Below, one piece after another: positions 53,831 to 64,000 of a stretch of DNA of 64,000 nt (its first letter is position 1; the number at the start of each line of letters is the position of its first letter). Made by a program: the position numbers and the translations under genes. A model generated the notes under the pieces. That model did no database searches. It had not been told where the DNA came from and saw only the letters and a program-made list of their open reading frames with translations. This DNA comes from Isoetes taiwanensis (Eukaryota; Streptophyta; Lycopodiopsida; Isoetales; Isoetaceae). The stretch is taken from NCBI GenBank assembly GCA_021234155.1, contig JAJEKV010000034.1, positions 2,666,001 to 2,730,000 of the forward strand. Reading direction: 5' to 3'.

Positions 53831-55323
53831 ATATGACAAACGTGGATTAAGCAAGGGATTTGCTTCGCCTGGTTTTGTCTAGAGAAAGACATTTATCCAC
53901 ACGTAGAAGGATTGTATGGCCAAATAAAATTTTTGAAGAAATGGAGAAATGGGTTACAGACTTTCCTGCGTAGGCACAAAATGCCATCATTTGTTATAGT
54001 GTGTGATTGGGGCTACTCTCATTGGCCTTTGATGTTGACTCAAAAGAGAAGCGGTATGTGGCAGGGAATTTTCTAACAGATATGGTACCATAAAATATCT
54101 CATCCGCCTCTCTTTGTGCTGCATGATGCTAGGATCCTCGAGGGGAAAATGTCATGGATGGAAATCTGAAATGAGTTATAACCCAAAACTAAACTTTTTG
54201 AGGTTTTTAGGTAGATGCAAAAGTCAGGCTTTTCATTTGTTCATATAACACTTATTTTCCTCAAGCATGTTTTGTATACCCAAGGCCCCTAATAAGGGTC
54301 ATGACTCCCTTTCAAAAGGGAGTCCCTTCTTGTTTTATTTGAAAACGAGATTGGCGGCTGCACAAAGGTGGTCGCTGCATTTCCTCTAAAATATAAATAT
54401 AACACACTACATTCAAATAAAATAAAATAAAAAAGCGAAAGAGAAATTTCAACTGGGCTGATGAAACACTGTTAAACCTATAAAGTTTTTCGGTGATTTG
54501 GTAGGCTTAAAGGTGTCTGGCGTGTGGAATTAATATAGAACGGCCGGGGAATGAATTAGACTCTCTTTGGCTGCATTACCATTCGGATGATACCTCGAAT
54601 CATAAGATCAATCGCATGTTTGACTATGCGATTTAGGGAGGTGGGCAACCTGGAAAGGCTGTGTGACCATTGATGCTTACAAAATTGTACTATGCTATGG
54701 CGCTGCGCACTTTGCTCAAAGAGAGCCTCCTAATGAACGCGAACTTTATCACTTTGTCTAAGGTTGGGGATATTCGCAGGTGCTGCCGCGCCATCCACCA
54801 TAAAGCACTCTTTGCCAAAACAATCTTGAAGGCATGTCTGGCCGTGGCTATCTAAAGAACTTCGACAGCTAAAAACTGGATAAGACCTTGCCGGAGTTAC
54901 AAAGCTTAATAGCTGTTTCGGCTGAGTATTTTCCAAAATATACCTTAAGTTACGTGATTAATGGCTAGGTACAGCTTCGGGAACCCCTCTCTCTAGCAAG
55001 GGGCAAACCAATTCAAAGCGGCTTGAGGAAAGTAGAGAGGGAGAGCTGGGAAGCTTAGAATTCACAGTAGAATCTAATTCAAAAACCGCCAGGCTTGGAT
55101 CTAGCACTACCATTTCTCTATTGCATTGTACTTTGTTGGATACGTATTACTCGCAGAGCATCTGAGCACGGATATCTTTGATGCGCCCGAGACAGAACTA
55201 GAGGCGTGACTTTTAATATAATGGCACCTGGCCCGGCCGGCGAACTCTGTCCTCATCACGGCTCGAATCCATCTCCACTGTCTCAATCGCGAGAGGTGGG
55301 TGTGCACATCGCGATTCGAACAA

Positions 55324-56715
55324 TCACCACAGCAGCTTTTTCATGGGTAGATGGGTCTTGTAGTCAATCATGGGCCTAAGTGAGCATGGGGTTAACATTA
55401 ATGCGATGCATTTTGACATGTGACCTGCATCCCAAAGCAGCCATGAAGCAAGCATCAGAAATGCTTGCTTCAAAGGCGTGTCCTTCGGTGTATCTGCCGG
55501 TCCACATCTGTCAATGCTGCACATTCCATAGCGAGAACCACTAGGCTTGCTTGTCTTTCCGGCCGGGGCTTTTAGTTGGGTCCATGGCCCGGCAGGGTTG
55601 GGCGGGGCTGTCCTGTACCGCATGCAGAGTAAAATGTTCGTGGGCCTGCGTGGAGGCTGGGCAAGATCGTGTGGGACGTGGACTTTGCATGGGTGGGGCC
55701 GAAGGCCTTGCAGATGCGTTCCAGAGTGGTGAGGGATATCGCACTTACGCCAGAGGAGGGCAGTTTCAGCCGAGGTCACGAACAGTGCACGGTGACCCCG
55801 TATGCGGCTCTACCTTATTTACATTGTTTTGCATTGCATCTGGGGCTTTCGACTGAGTGACCGTAACGTGGTCATCCGGTGTGTGGTAGTAGAAAACTCA
55901 ATGCCCAAATACTTATAAAAGTAGACCACCTCCACTACACTTACGGCCAAGTGAATGAGGGGAAAGCGTGTAAGATGCTTGCGAAATGGGACGGCCGACA
56001 CCTTAATGGCAGCAAGTGCTCATATGGTAAGATTGGGCTGAAAGTGTCCAAGCATCGAGGTGGCGTTGCATGTCCTCTACATGGGGTATATGCGGCGGAG
56101 TCCAACATCATCAGAAGCATATATGAGTTGGGATTATGTGGTGCATCAGCCTTTCCCCCTCCCGTGCTCAGTAGCCATTCTTCTAGGCGGTCAGTAGCCC
56201 TAGCCGCAGAAGAAGCGTGTCCCGGGGATAGAGAGGCGTCTGGCGCACCCAATACTACCTGCTGTTGTGAGCTCCGTGATTGTGAGATGAGATAGAACAA
56301 AGCCTCATTATGAATGCGTATATAGCATTCTCAAGTCGGCGGGGTCCTTTATTTTGTCAATCGTCCCACAACTTAGCAGAGAGCAGCTGTGTCAAAAGCC
56401 AGCTGCCGAAATCGAAACAACGATGCGGATTAAGTGATTGGAAAACTATCCTCTATGAGTGTTCGCGGAGTGAAGATATAGTCCAGTGGGAGAATCTTGG
56501 GAGCGAGAAGCATCGTGAGAGCATACTTCTCCATCTCTGCCCAAAGTGTGGGTCGGCGCTCAAGAATCATTAACTTGGCAAAGGCAGGCCGACCATAGTA
56601 GTAGATAGTTAGGTGGTACGTGAGGTCCCCATTTTTGTATATGGGCACAACTCTACTGGTAGTCCAGTGCGGGGGGAAGCCTTCTTGCAGAGGTTTGTAT
56701 GGGAACAAATATATT
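55324..56715 (-). pseudogene. LINE-type reverse transcriptase remnant, second copy
   Basis: Minus-strand frames in the order expected for a LINE polymerase. At 56,708-56,430 the frame reads LQEGFPPHWTTSRVVPIYKN then GD, followed by GRPAFAKLMILERRPTLWAE and later DYIFTPRTLIEDS; this is the fingers region of plant L1-like reverse transcriptases. At 56,200-56,130 a RLEEWLLS and SYMLLMML phrase matches the region just before the YADD motif, but YADD itself is broken here (an extra codon-like insertion at a CTG). At about 55,935-55,880 YFYKYLGIEFSTT matches the conserved FKYLG block after the palm. A 151-residue frame (55324-55779) covers the C-terminal part. The element is frameshifted several times and is not functional as read. 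Confidence 0.7.
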
Positions 56716-58870
56716 TCTCTAACCCAAACTATTTTCTGAAATCTTTATCTCATTAATGAAACAATAAACATTGCACGGGTGACGGAGACTTTCAGCACCA
56801 TAGCGGTTATATTATCTGAGGTTCAGCGGAATCGCCATGACACCACGGCATTTTGATGGTTTTTTCAAATTTAAAGTTAAGGACGCCTACTAGTTTCTGA
56901 TAAGTGATCAGCAGATGCCATGCACTCTAAATGGAAAATTTTTGAAGAATAGAATAGAATAGTGTTTTATCGTCCCGCGGGAGACCAATCATCCCGCGAA
57001 CAAACATAATGTCTTGTTGGTTAAAAACCCATACAGAAGGGTTCGGAAAAACCATAGCGGTATATAAACAACTATCATGAGGGGAAAAGAAATGTAATAC
57101 GCATATCCCCGGGCAAAGTGCCAAGAATTTGAGCTAATCCGGCGTCCATGAACTTTTGAAGGTATAATTCCTAGCATCCGTCTGCGAAAAGTGCTCAAGA
57201 TCTCGTAAGAGGCGGCCGGGGACGGGCCAGCTTCGACATATATCAGAATGTCATCATATGATTGACTTCGGCGTGTATGTCATTTGTCTTCCAGCTCCAA
57301 CTTGGCGAAGCGTTAAGCCAAAGCCCATCCTAGCGATGGCTCTCAACCCATCTCGATCTCGAAATCCGAGGAGATGGTGTGCACTTATCGAGATAGAGCA
57401 ATGGTTACAGCTTTTTCATGGGTAGATAGGGAGATGCTTATATGCTTAACTGGACCTAAATCTCCAACATGGGCATTAGGTAATAATGTCGTTATGACTG
57501 TTAAAGTGCGGCATCCCATGGTTGTTGAAAGCCGTGTCGAGGAGTGCGTACGCCAAAGGGGCGTGATCTACCTCCCATTTGCATGGGATGCACATGTGCT
57601 CTGCACATCCCATCGCCCGACCAGCGAGCTGCTTTCCTTGGGTGAGCCTTTAGCCACAGAGGCCCCATTACCCGCAGTGTAAGCGAGGGTTAGGAAGGGG
57701 AGTATAGTCCATCTTGACCACCATACGGGCCTCAGGGCAGCCTCCAGAAAAGCTTTACGCACTGCTCAAGTCATTCCAAACAGAGCTCAAACCCTCGACT
57801 CATCTGAGAAGCACATGTTCTACTAGTACCTTGAATAGATCTTGTTGATGGGCCCCAATCCTCTGATAATGTACAGCTCTTGTTTCCATTGCATAGAGTG
57901 CCTTCCAACTTCTTTGTGCTTTCATGGCCCGAGATGATGGAATTCTCGGTTGGGAACTCTACCCCAATATTTGTAAGTGGGTACTACAACATTTCGTGAA
58001 AGGTCTTGAAAGGAACTCCAGCCACCTTTGGAAATCTCTAATTCAACTAAAAGCTTTTTATTATTTGAAACTTTAGCATAAAAATCTTGCTATAAATAAA
58101 GAGATGTAGACTTAATTTTTCTTGCATTGACATTTGCAGAATGTTTCGTCTGCGAGAGGAGAGAGTTAAAAAATCATCTTTCAAAATTTTAGAAAACTTT
58201 GGTAGAATGGACTATTGAGCTTTGTTCCTTATACTTTAACCTGCATCTTCCTATTGAAGACAATGATCGGGACATTTTTTATATCCTGGAATAGACAAGG
58301 CATCGGAGTTTCTATATTCTTCCTTGGCGAATTTGGAAGGCCAAAAATGATTGTGTTTAACAACAACATTATATAGCCACAAGCCATTGTTTTTCAGCTA
58401 AATATGATGTTTATTGGATTAACAAAGTTTGCTCATACAACTGGTTTCTGTCTAGAGGAAAGACATTTATCCACACATGAAGGATTGTATGGCCAAATAA
58501 GAATTTTGAAGAAATGGAGAAATGGGTTGCAGACTTTCTAATAGGCACAAATGCTCATCATTTGTTATGAGTATTGTGATTGGGGCTACTCTCGTGGCCT
58601 TGATGTTGACTCAAAAAGAGAAGCGATATGCTTGGCAAAAGATACCTCCTTGATTATAATTTTCCTAAAACTCTCTCTTGTCACCTGCCTCTCTTGTTAG
58701 CATGATTACCTTTGGATCCTCTCGAGGAAAGTAATAAGCGGATGAAATCTGAAATGAAGTTATAACCCAAAACTATGACTTTTTAGGTTTTAATTAAGAT
58801 GCCAAGAATAGACTTTTTATTTATTCTTGCCATCTTCTATGTTTTTATATCTAAGCATATTTTGTCTCTT

Positions 58871-58965
58871 TAGGCTAATAGGGTCATGACTCCCTTTCAA
58901 AGAGTCCCTTCTTGTTTTTAGGCTAATAGGGTCATGACTCCCTTTCAAAGAGTCCCTTCTTGTTT
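58871..58965. repeat. 48-bp exact tandem duplication
   Basis: Two identical 47-bp stretches starting taggctaatagggtcatgac, at 58,871 and 58,919. The matching place in the first copy (about 54,290-54,335) has one version, with an inverted pair aaaaggga/tccctttt that suggests a hairpin. This dates the duplication after the 4.5-kb segment was copied. Confidence 0.95.
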
Positions 58966-59520
58966 CCTCTAAAATATAAATATAACACACTACATTCAAA
59001 TAAAATAAAAATAAAAAACGAAAAGAGAAGAGAAATTTCAGCCAGGCGTCGAGAGACGCTTACTATTCCGGCCTATAAAGTTTTTCGACTGATTTGATCG
59101 CTTAAAAGGTCATCCACAAGCGATGTGGTCAACTCCTCGACAATAGAGATAAAGATTAGACTCTCTTTGGCACTGCGTCTCAATTGCGGATGAGGGCCCT
59201 CGAATCATAAGATCAATCCGCATAGGCACCAGCTATCTGATTTAGGGGAGGTGGGCAACACAGAAGCTGTGTGACCATTGATGCTTGCAAAATTTGAGAA
59301 ACATGCTAATAATACCTTCTTTTCTGCCTATGCTCAAAAGAAGGCTATCACAATGAACCGCGAACTTTATCACTTTGTCTAAGGTTCTGGGATCCTTCAT
59401 GGTCATTAACATACCCTTCACATCCTCGCAAAGCACTCTTTGTAAACAATGGGGCACATCATCAGCAGGTATTATGGCTATCTAAAAGAACTTCGACATA
59501 AACTAAAAGGCTGGATAGGG

Positions 59521-60100
59521 AACCTTGCGGTGGTGAGGCGGCTCATGGCGAAGGATGCTACTTGTTCTCACGATGTATTGTCCAATTGCAACTGCACAAG
59601 TTCCTAGACTTATTGTGATAAGGATGAAATCTCCTCTATAGAGACAAATGGACAAAAACATACTTAGGCTTGGAGTAGGCAAGAAAAGATAATATATTCT
59701 GCTTCAAATTGTCATGAGCCTACTCGAAAACACAAAAAATACGCGAAAAATACTTGGAACATATGCAAAGAATATATGGAAATTGGATATTTAATCAAGA
59801 ATACAATGGCTCAAAGGCAAGCAAAAATACGAGACAAATGCCTAGAAGTCTCAATATTGGCTTTGAACCAGAACAGTTCGGCAAGAATGAGACTCCTCTA
59901 TATATACATGGAACGATGGTTAAGATTGCTCTATGAGATCGTATCAAGTGTTGCATATGCAATAGGTTTTATATTGTTCTAGAAGCTTCTGGTATGAGGA
60001 AGATGTAAGATAATATCATTTTCATCGTGGTCGGGAAAGAGTTTTCTTTTTAACACCATGTTGTCTTATGGTACTTGGTATCGTCCACTGCAGGTGTTAA
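59521..60100. other. Transition stretch before the helicase remnant
   Basis: No clear gene. Plus frames 59754-59936 and 59776-59982 overlap over a basic stretch. They may be decayed upstream parts of the Helitron polyprotein, but I cannot match them to Rep or helicase motifs. Confidence 0.35.
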
Positions 60101-60109
60101 TAGCCGAGG

Positions 60110-61530
60110 GTACATCCACTTTATTGAAGCGGTAGCATTGCATCAGGAGTTCAAGATCAATAGATAAACATAGATGAGACATCAATTTGCAATATTCAAA
60201 GCATTTCAAGTGGCAAAATTGATAAGAGCAACTTGCATGATTATATGGAATGAAGCCCCAATGATACATAAATATGTTTATAATGCACTTGATAGAACAC
60301 TCCGTGATGTGATGTCATGTGACAAAATATTTGGGGGACTCATTGTTGTTTTAGAAGGAGATTTTTGTTAGGTTCCACCTGCGATTTCCCAAATTGTGCA
60401 AGCTTCGTTGAAGTACTCTTATATATGGAATCATGTCGAGGAACATAAGCTCAACGTAAATATGCAGGTAATGAACAATGTGGAAAGAAGTAGAAGAGCG
60501 AAAGGTGTTTGCTGACTATCACCTACGAGTGGGAGATAGACTTGAAACCATGTTTCCCAACATTGGATCAAATGGAATATGTCTTCCGAAAGAGATTCCT
60601 CTCGAGTCACAAGACCCAAATGACTTTCTAGGCAGTGGCATTCCCTGATGTTTCAACAAATTATAGAAGTGTGTCCTATTGGGTGCAAATGACAATTCTT
60701 ACGCCACTAAATGAGGATGTGTGAGAAGTAAACAAGAGGGATGGTTTGTCCATTATGTATAGGTTGATGCAGTCTTGATTGAGTTGTAAATGAGAATGAT
60801 GCAGGGATCTATTCTATTGAATTTTTGAATGCGACAAAGTTCGAGTGGACAATCCTTACACTTCACTCAATGAGGATGTAGACGAAGTAAACAAGAGGAC
60901 AACAGAGTGGTTGTCCACTATACCTATCGATTATTACAGTGCTGATCGAGTTGTAAATGAGAATGATGCAGGGATCTATTCTATTGAATTTTTGAATGCG
61001 ACAAAGTTCGAGTGGGATGCATCCACATCAATCGACATTGAAGGTTGGGATGATTATCATATTATTGAGGTCTATTTCTATATGTAATAGACTCTACAAT
61101 AGCATTCGCCTCGTTATAAGTTCATTGGGAAGCCCTTTGATAGATGCGAAGGTTTTCTTTGGGAAAATATTGGGCATGGTGTTAAATTCCGAATTCCTTT
61201 GGTCTTAGAATAATCTTGAGAACTCTCATTCCAATTTGAGTGCATGCAATTTCTGTTGGGTCCAGCTTTTGGTATGACAATCAACAAGTCCGGGCCAAAC
61301 AATGAAAATGGTTGATTTGTATTTGCCAAATTCGCTACTTAGTCATGGACAACTCTATGTGTGGCACTTTCACGGCATAAAGGTACTCATTCTGTTGAAG
61401 GATGGAGATGTTTTTCCAGGTGTCAATAGATCAAGATATACAACAAATATTGTTTACAAAAGAACTTCTCTAAATATGAATCTAATACTTGAAAATCTCT
61501 ACTTCCAATTTCTCTTTGTTCTCATTGATT
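60110..61530 (+). pseudogene. Helitron Pif1-like helicase remnant (C-terminal half)
   Basis: A plus-strand relic of the Pif1-family helicase domain of plant Helitron transposons, spread over three frames. In order: a NIDETSICNI-like phrase split by a frameshift at about 60,165-60,190; AKLIRATCMIIWNEAPM (60,213-60,263), the Walker B/motif II block with Asn in place of the usual first Asp; ALDRTLRDVM and FGGLIVVLEGDF (60,283-60,368); LNEDVDEVNKR (60,866-60,898); SADRVVNENDAGIYSIEFLN (60,939-60,998); LKVGMIIILLR (61,038-61,070), with NSIRLVISSLG after it; FGMTINKS (61,268-61,291); LYLPNSLLSHGQLYV (61,317-61,361); and YTTNIVYK near 61,440. The Walker A region and the Rep nuclease are not found. 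At least four frameshifts and an internal duplication make it non-functional as read. Confidence 0.88.
60691..61014 (+). repeat. Internal tandem duplication within the helicase
   Basis: The block from gacaattcttacgcc to gcgacaaagttcgagtg is followed directly by a second version starting gacaatccttac (60,848). The terminal 60 bp, ttgtaaatgagaatgatgca onward, are identical in both (60,784 and 60,951). The first copy has internal stops; the second is open. This happened inside an already inserted element. Confidence 0.9.
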
Positions 61531-61583
61531 TCTTCTACTTTTTTTATTTTCCAACTTATTTGCTTACTTCTCCATCCATGTAG

Positions 61584-61912
61584 ATGGTGCGTATTTTGGT
61601 CCCATGGTATGTCTTTGATCACCATGTCACCAGATGCCTAAAGGGCGAGAAGAGTTATCACGTCTCCAGTGGTACTTTTGTCATACGCGCTCTTGGGTCA
61701 TGGTATAATTGGGAACGAAAATATCGCGCTCATATACATGGTGTAAGCGTCGTGGAAGTGAGGCCGTTGCAAAAGGTGAAAGGAATATTACCACCTCTAC
61801 GAGGTTGTCAAGGTTAAGACGCTAATCCAACCAGATGACTTCCTATTTGCTCAAGTCTATCCAAGGGAACGTTGTTTATATGGATGTGCTTTGAGAGAGG
61901 TAGGTGGCGGAT
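61584..61912 (+). pseudogene. Coding-like fragment downstream of the helicase
   Basis: A frame from 61584 reads MVRILVPWYVFDHHVTRCLK and continues through GSWYNWERKYRAHIHGVSVV to LQKVKGILPP. At about 61,798 a one-base shift moves to a frame reading YEVVKVKTLIQPDDFLFAQV then YPRERCLYGCALRE, which ends at a GAGAG-GTAGGT 5' splice-like site. Composition is convincingly protein-like across both halves. I do not recognise it. It may be a host exon carried by the Helitron, a known habit of these elements, or simply the host gene the element landed beside. Confidence 0.4.
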
Positions 61913-61982
61913 AGAGTATATGCATCTATTTATTGGGGAATATAATGTTTTGACTAACCTCTAATTGTTTGTCTTTTTTATC

Positions 61983-61983
<1 letters not shown>

Positions 61984-62019
<36 letters not shown>

Positions 62020-62127
62020 TAGATAGATAGATGAATGAATAGATAGATAGATAGATAGATAGATAGATGAATGGGTAGATGAATAGATAGATAGATAGAT
62101 AGATGAATAGATAGATAGATAGATAGA
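61984..62127. repeat. (GATA)n microsatellite
   Basis: About 144 bp of GATA units with interruptions (gatatagata, gatgaatgaata, gatgggtagatg). It lies between two coding-like fragments. Confidence 0.95.
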
Positions 62128-62188
62128 CCGAAAAGAACATCTACTGGAAACACTTTCTCATGGAATATATAATAGAAGCATATTTTAT

Positions 62189-62302
62189 GGGTCTAATCAC
62201 GATCTTTCTAAAGTGATGTCGATTCATTACGGGCCTATCTTCCGGATGGGTTATCTCACATTACTTGATAGTGGTGAACATCATGGTGATTTGAATCAAT
62301 GA
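62189..62302 (+). pseudogene. Short coding-like fragment, possibly cytochrome P450-derived
   Basis: An open stretch of about 37 codons reading GSNHDLSKVMSIHYGPIFRM then GYLTLLDSGEHHGDLNQ and a stop. The HYGPIFRMG phrase resembles the N-terminal region of plant cytochrome P450s, where a YGP(I/L) motif is common, but the flanking residues give no more support. It lies 60 bp after the GATA repeat and 280 bp after the preceding fragment. The family call is tentative. Confidence 0.22.
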
Positions 62303-62958
62303 CTCTCCCATACGTTTCCTTTTGCTGACTAAGATGTATCTATCGAAGTGAACATATCATGGAAGCATCCAATGAGATACAACATTAGGCCTTTGGTGGT
62401 GATGTGCGCGATGTGGAGATGCAGAGTTCCATCATGAACTAAAATACCTTAATGAGCCAGGACAACATTTTGTGTTTTGCATTTCATCAACCTATTTTTT
62501 GTTGATGTGCTTAACTTAACTACTTCTAAAAGTGACATTTTGAGCATAAATTTTGGATCTGTCTTTCTAAATTTTCGTCTTTAGAGGTAGATTTAACTGC
62601 CCCTCACATTTCTTATAAGGCATTGTTTTCTCTATTGAAATTCAAAATGCAAAGTTGTTACATTGATGATACTGTCATTAGACAATTTCAATAACAAAAA
62701 TAATTACAAAGCAAATAATGTCCATTCTTGTCAGCGTATCAACATGTTGTCAGTTGCACATATGGGCCGATTAAAGGCCAGAAGTAAAACACATCCCGAA
62801 CATTGGCAGGCAATGCCTGGCACCGCGTTTACTAGCTTCATTGGCAAAGATATGGCTTGCAACTAGAGAGTTGTAAGTTTGAATCCTTTTTCGTGCAGCT
62901 ATCCTTTTGCATCCCTGTGACAACCATTTTTGTACGTACAAGTATAATACCTGTATGG

Positions 62959-63140
62959 TCACCACACTTACTAATAAATATGTATAGAGTGGGACATCAA
63001 TATTATATTCTGAGGGGCACAAAGGGGCAGTTGTTCAAGAACGAATTATAAGATGAGCAGACATCTGCCAAAAGCGTAGCGAGTGGCTCATTTGAACTAA
63101 ACCAACATATTGCTCTGATATTTACAAATGCTGGATAAAT
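62959..63140 (+). pseudogene. Possible Ty1/copia RNase H remnant
   Basis: One frame with a single stop reads SPHLLINMYRVGHQYYILRG then TKGQLFKNEL, stop, and onward to SFELNQHIALIFTNAG. The first part resembles the SPxxxHM-AV-RI-RYLRGTxG block at the end of copia reverse transcriptase, and the last resembles the EQLADIFTKAL block near the end of copia RNase H; roughly 100 residues between them would be missing. The resemblance is by memory of the family pattern and needs a search. Upstream parts of pol are not visible. Confidence 0.35.
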
Positions 63141-63326
63141 TTAAAGAGCATGGTGCTCATCTTCGATCACTCCCATCTGACAGCAGAGATAGATCCTATT
63201 TTCATTTGGCTCACAGTCCTATAAGCATATTTCAGTTATGAGATGTCTGCGCATGTGCGCATAGATGCAATAGTTTGATGCCTCTTCATGAGTAAGCACT
63301 AACATCCCATAGCTTATTAGAAAATT

Positions 63327-63611
63327 TTGCGATTAAGTATTGTTTCAAGTTACTCAAGCCCGCATTATCATTCACATGTACACATGCCTGTTGCACATTC
63401 TATATGGAAAGCCACCCTCCACGTTTCTCTTTCCAACAGATTTTATGACATTATAGACCCATGGCAATTGCAAGACCGAACGTCTCCATATGTGATAGGC
63501 CTTGTAAGGAACTGTAAGATCACTAAGAATGGATCTTATGAACTTGTATATTCACCTAACAAAATACACATGGCAATCCTTTGCACTCGGAAACTGCTAA
63601 GCGTTATGTGA
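63327..63611 (+). CDS. Hypothetical 94-residue frame
   Basis: Starts MRLSIVSSYSSPHYHSHVHM, with a His-rich N-terminal third and a more ordinary second half reading FYDIIDPWQLQDRTSPYVIG then LVRNCKITKNGSYELVYSPN. The second half has protein-like composition. It has no recognised domain, no membrane segment and no confirmed splice sites. It could be an exon of the gene whose fragments lie at 61.6-62.3 kb, or a chance frame. Confidence 0.2.
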   Translation: MRLSIVSSYSSPHYHSHVHMPVAHSIWKATLHVSLSNRFYDIIDPWQLQDRTSPYVIGLVRNCKITKNGSYELVYSPNKIHMAILCTRKLLSVM

Positions 63612-64000
63612 CATAATGTACACAAACTTTCAATTCTTTTCTGAACTCTTCCTTAGCATTAAAATAAAATATGCTTAATAACTAGCGTGCCGGGCTTGGG
63701 GAAGGGGTGGAATTGGATTAGGTAAGGATTAGATTATCGTTTTCTGGTTTGCATTGTTTGTTTAGTGAAGTGTTTGTTTTTACCGTTTGCATTGTTTGTC
63801 TGGTAGAGTTTGCATTTGGATGCCATGACATGTAGAGGTGACACCTAAAATTGTGATTCTAATTTTGAAGCTTTGTTGGATGTATTATGCAATCCATTAT
63901 CTATTTTAAGGTTTACATAAGCGTTATCGCGCCCATATGTATTTGTCTTGGTTGGAGCGAGATGTATATAAAAGGTTAGGCTCATAAAGATAGTGGTTTT
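63612..64000. other. Gene-free end of window
   Basis: Nothing recognised. The phrase gtttgcattgtttgt is doubled at 63,747 and 63,785. Confidence 0.5.

Larger units (their letters stand above)
50600..54920. repeat. First copy of a 4.5-kb duplicated segment
   Basis: Aligns in order with 55,130-59,520 at an offset of about 4,450-4,540 bp. Anchors include ggatatctttg (50,638/55,171), the tctcaatcgcg block (50,750/55,284), gtgttttatcg (52,461/56,961), ctttagcataaaaatcttgc (53,513/58,072), and ggctatctaaa (54,846/59,474). The copies differ by many small indels, again often at CAG/CTG. The segment holds broken LINE reverse transcriptase on the minus strand. Confidence 0.85.
55130..59520. repeat. 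Second copy of the 4.5-kb duplicated segment
   Basis: Direct-orientation partner of 50,600-54,920. It begins about 200 bp after the first copy ends and fades after ggctatctaaaagaacttcg (59,474). It retains the better preserved fingers region of the reverse transcriptase, and carries a 48-bp tandem duplication (58,871-58,965) that is single in the first copy. Confidence 0.85.

Noticed and set aside
50600-59520. Active LINE
   Set aside because: No frame spans the polymerase, YADD is broken in one copy, and no endonuclease motif is visible.
61584-61817. Part of the Helitron helicase
   Set aside because: It lies after the last conserved helicase block and matches none of the family motifs, so it is listed separately.

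Overview
The window looks like nuclear DNA of a land plant with a large, repeat-rich genome. The signs are long TA microsatellites, remnants of plant-type transposons (a CACTA-like terminus, a Helitron helicase, a non-LTR reverse transcriptase, a possible Ty1/copia end), intron-like spacing between short coding-like stretches, and no bacterial-style gene packing. I see no intact protein-coding gene and no rRNA, tRNA or CRISPR locus. The species cannot be told from the sequence; a fern or lycophyte would be a guess.

Layout. 1-1700: imperfect inverted array of short GATTC/GAATC units folded around a TA core (410-489). 1701-2552: intergenic DNA ending in a 137-bp TA tract. 2553-15557: three direct copies (A, B, C) of a unit of about 4.11 kb; A carries an extra 1.5 kb that starts like a CACTA transposon, and C is truncated. 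15603-22604: two copies (D, E) of an unrelated unit, also about 4.11 kb, containing scattered exon-like fragments; E is truncated. 22605-24190: a TA tract, half of a GATTC element, and more degenerate GATTC sequence. 24.2-50.3 kb: mostly featureless DNA with small local duplications and dispersed repeat modules. 50.6-59.5 kb: two copies of a 4.5-kb segment holding broken minus-strand LINE reverse transcriptase. 60.1-61.5 kb: broken Helitron helicase on the plus strand, followed by coding-like fragments, a GATA microsatellite and a possible copia remnant.

Two patterns cut across these regions. First, most unit junctions in 2.4-22.7 kb fall in TA tracts, which could be a real breakage mechanism or an assembly effect. 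Second, differences between duplicate copies cluster strikingly at CAG/CTG: one copy reads CAG or CTG where another reads CGG, CCG, GCG, CG or AAAG. CWG is the plant CHG methylation context, so I infer systematic long-read miscalling at methylated sites. If so, many frameshifts here are technical and every broken-gene call should be read with that in mind.
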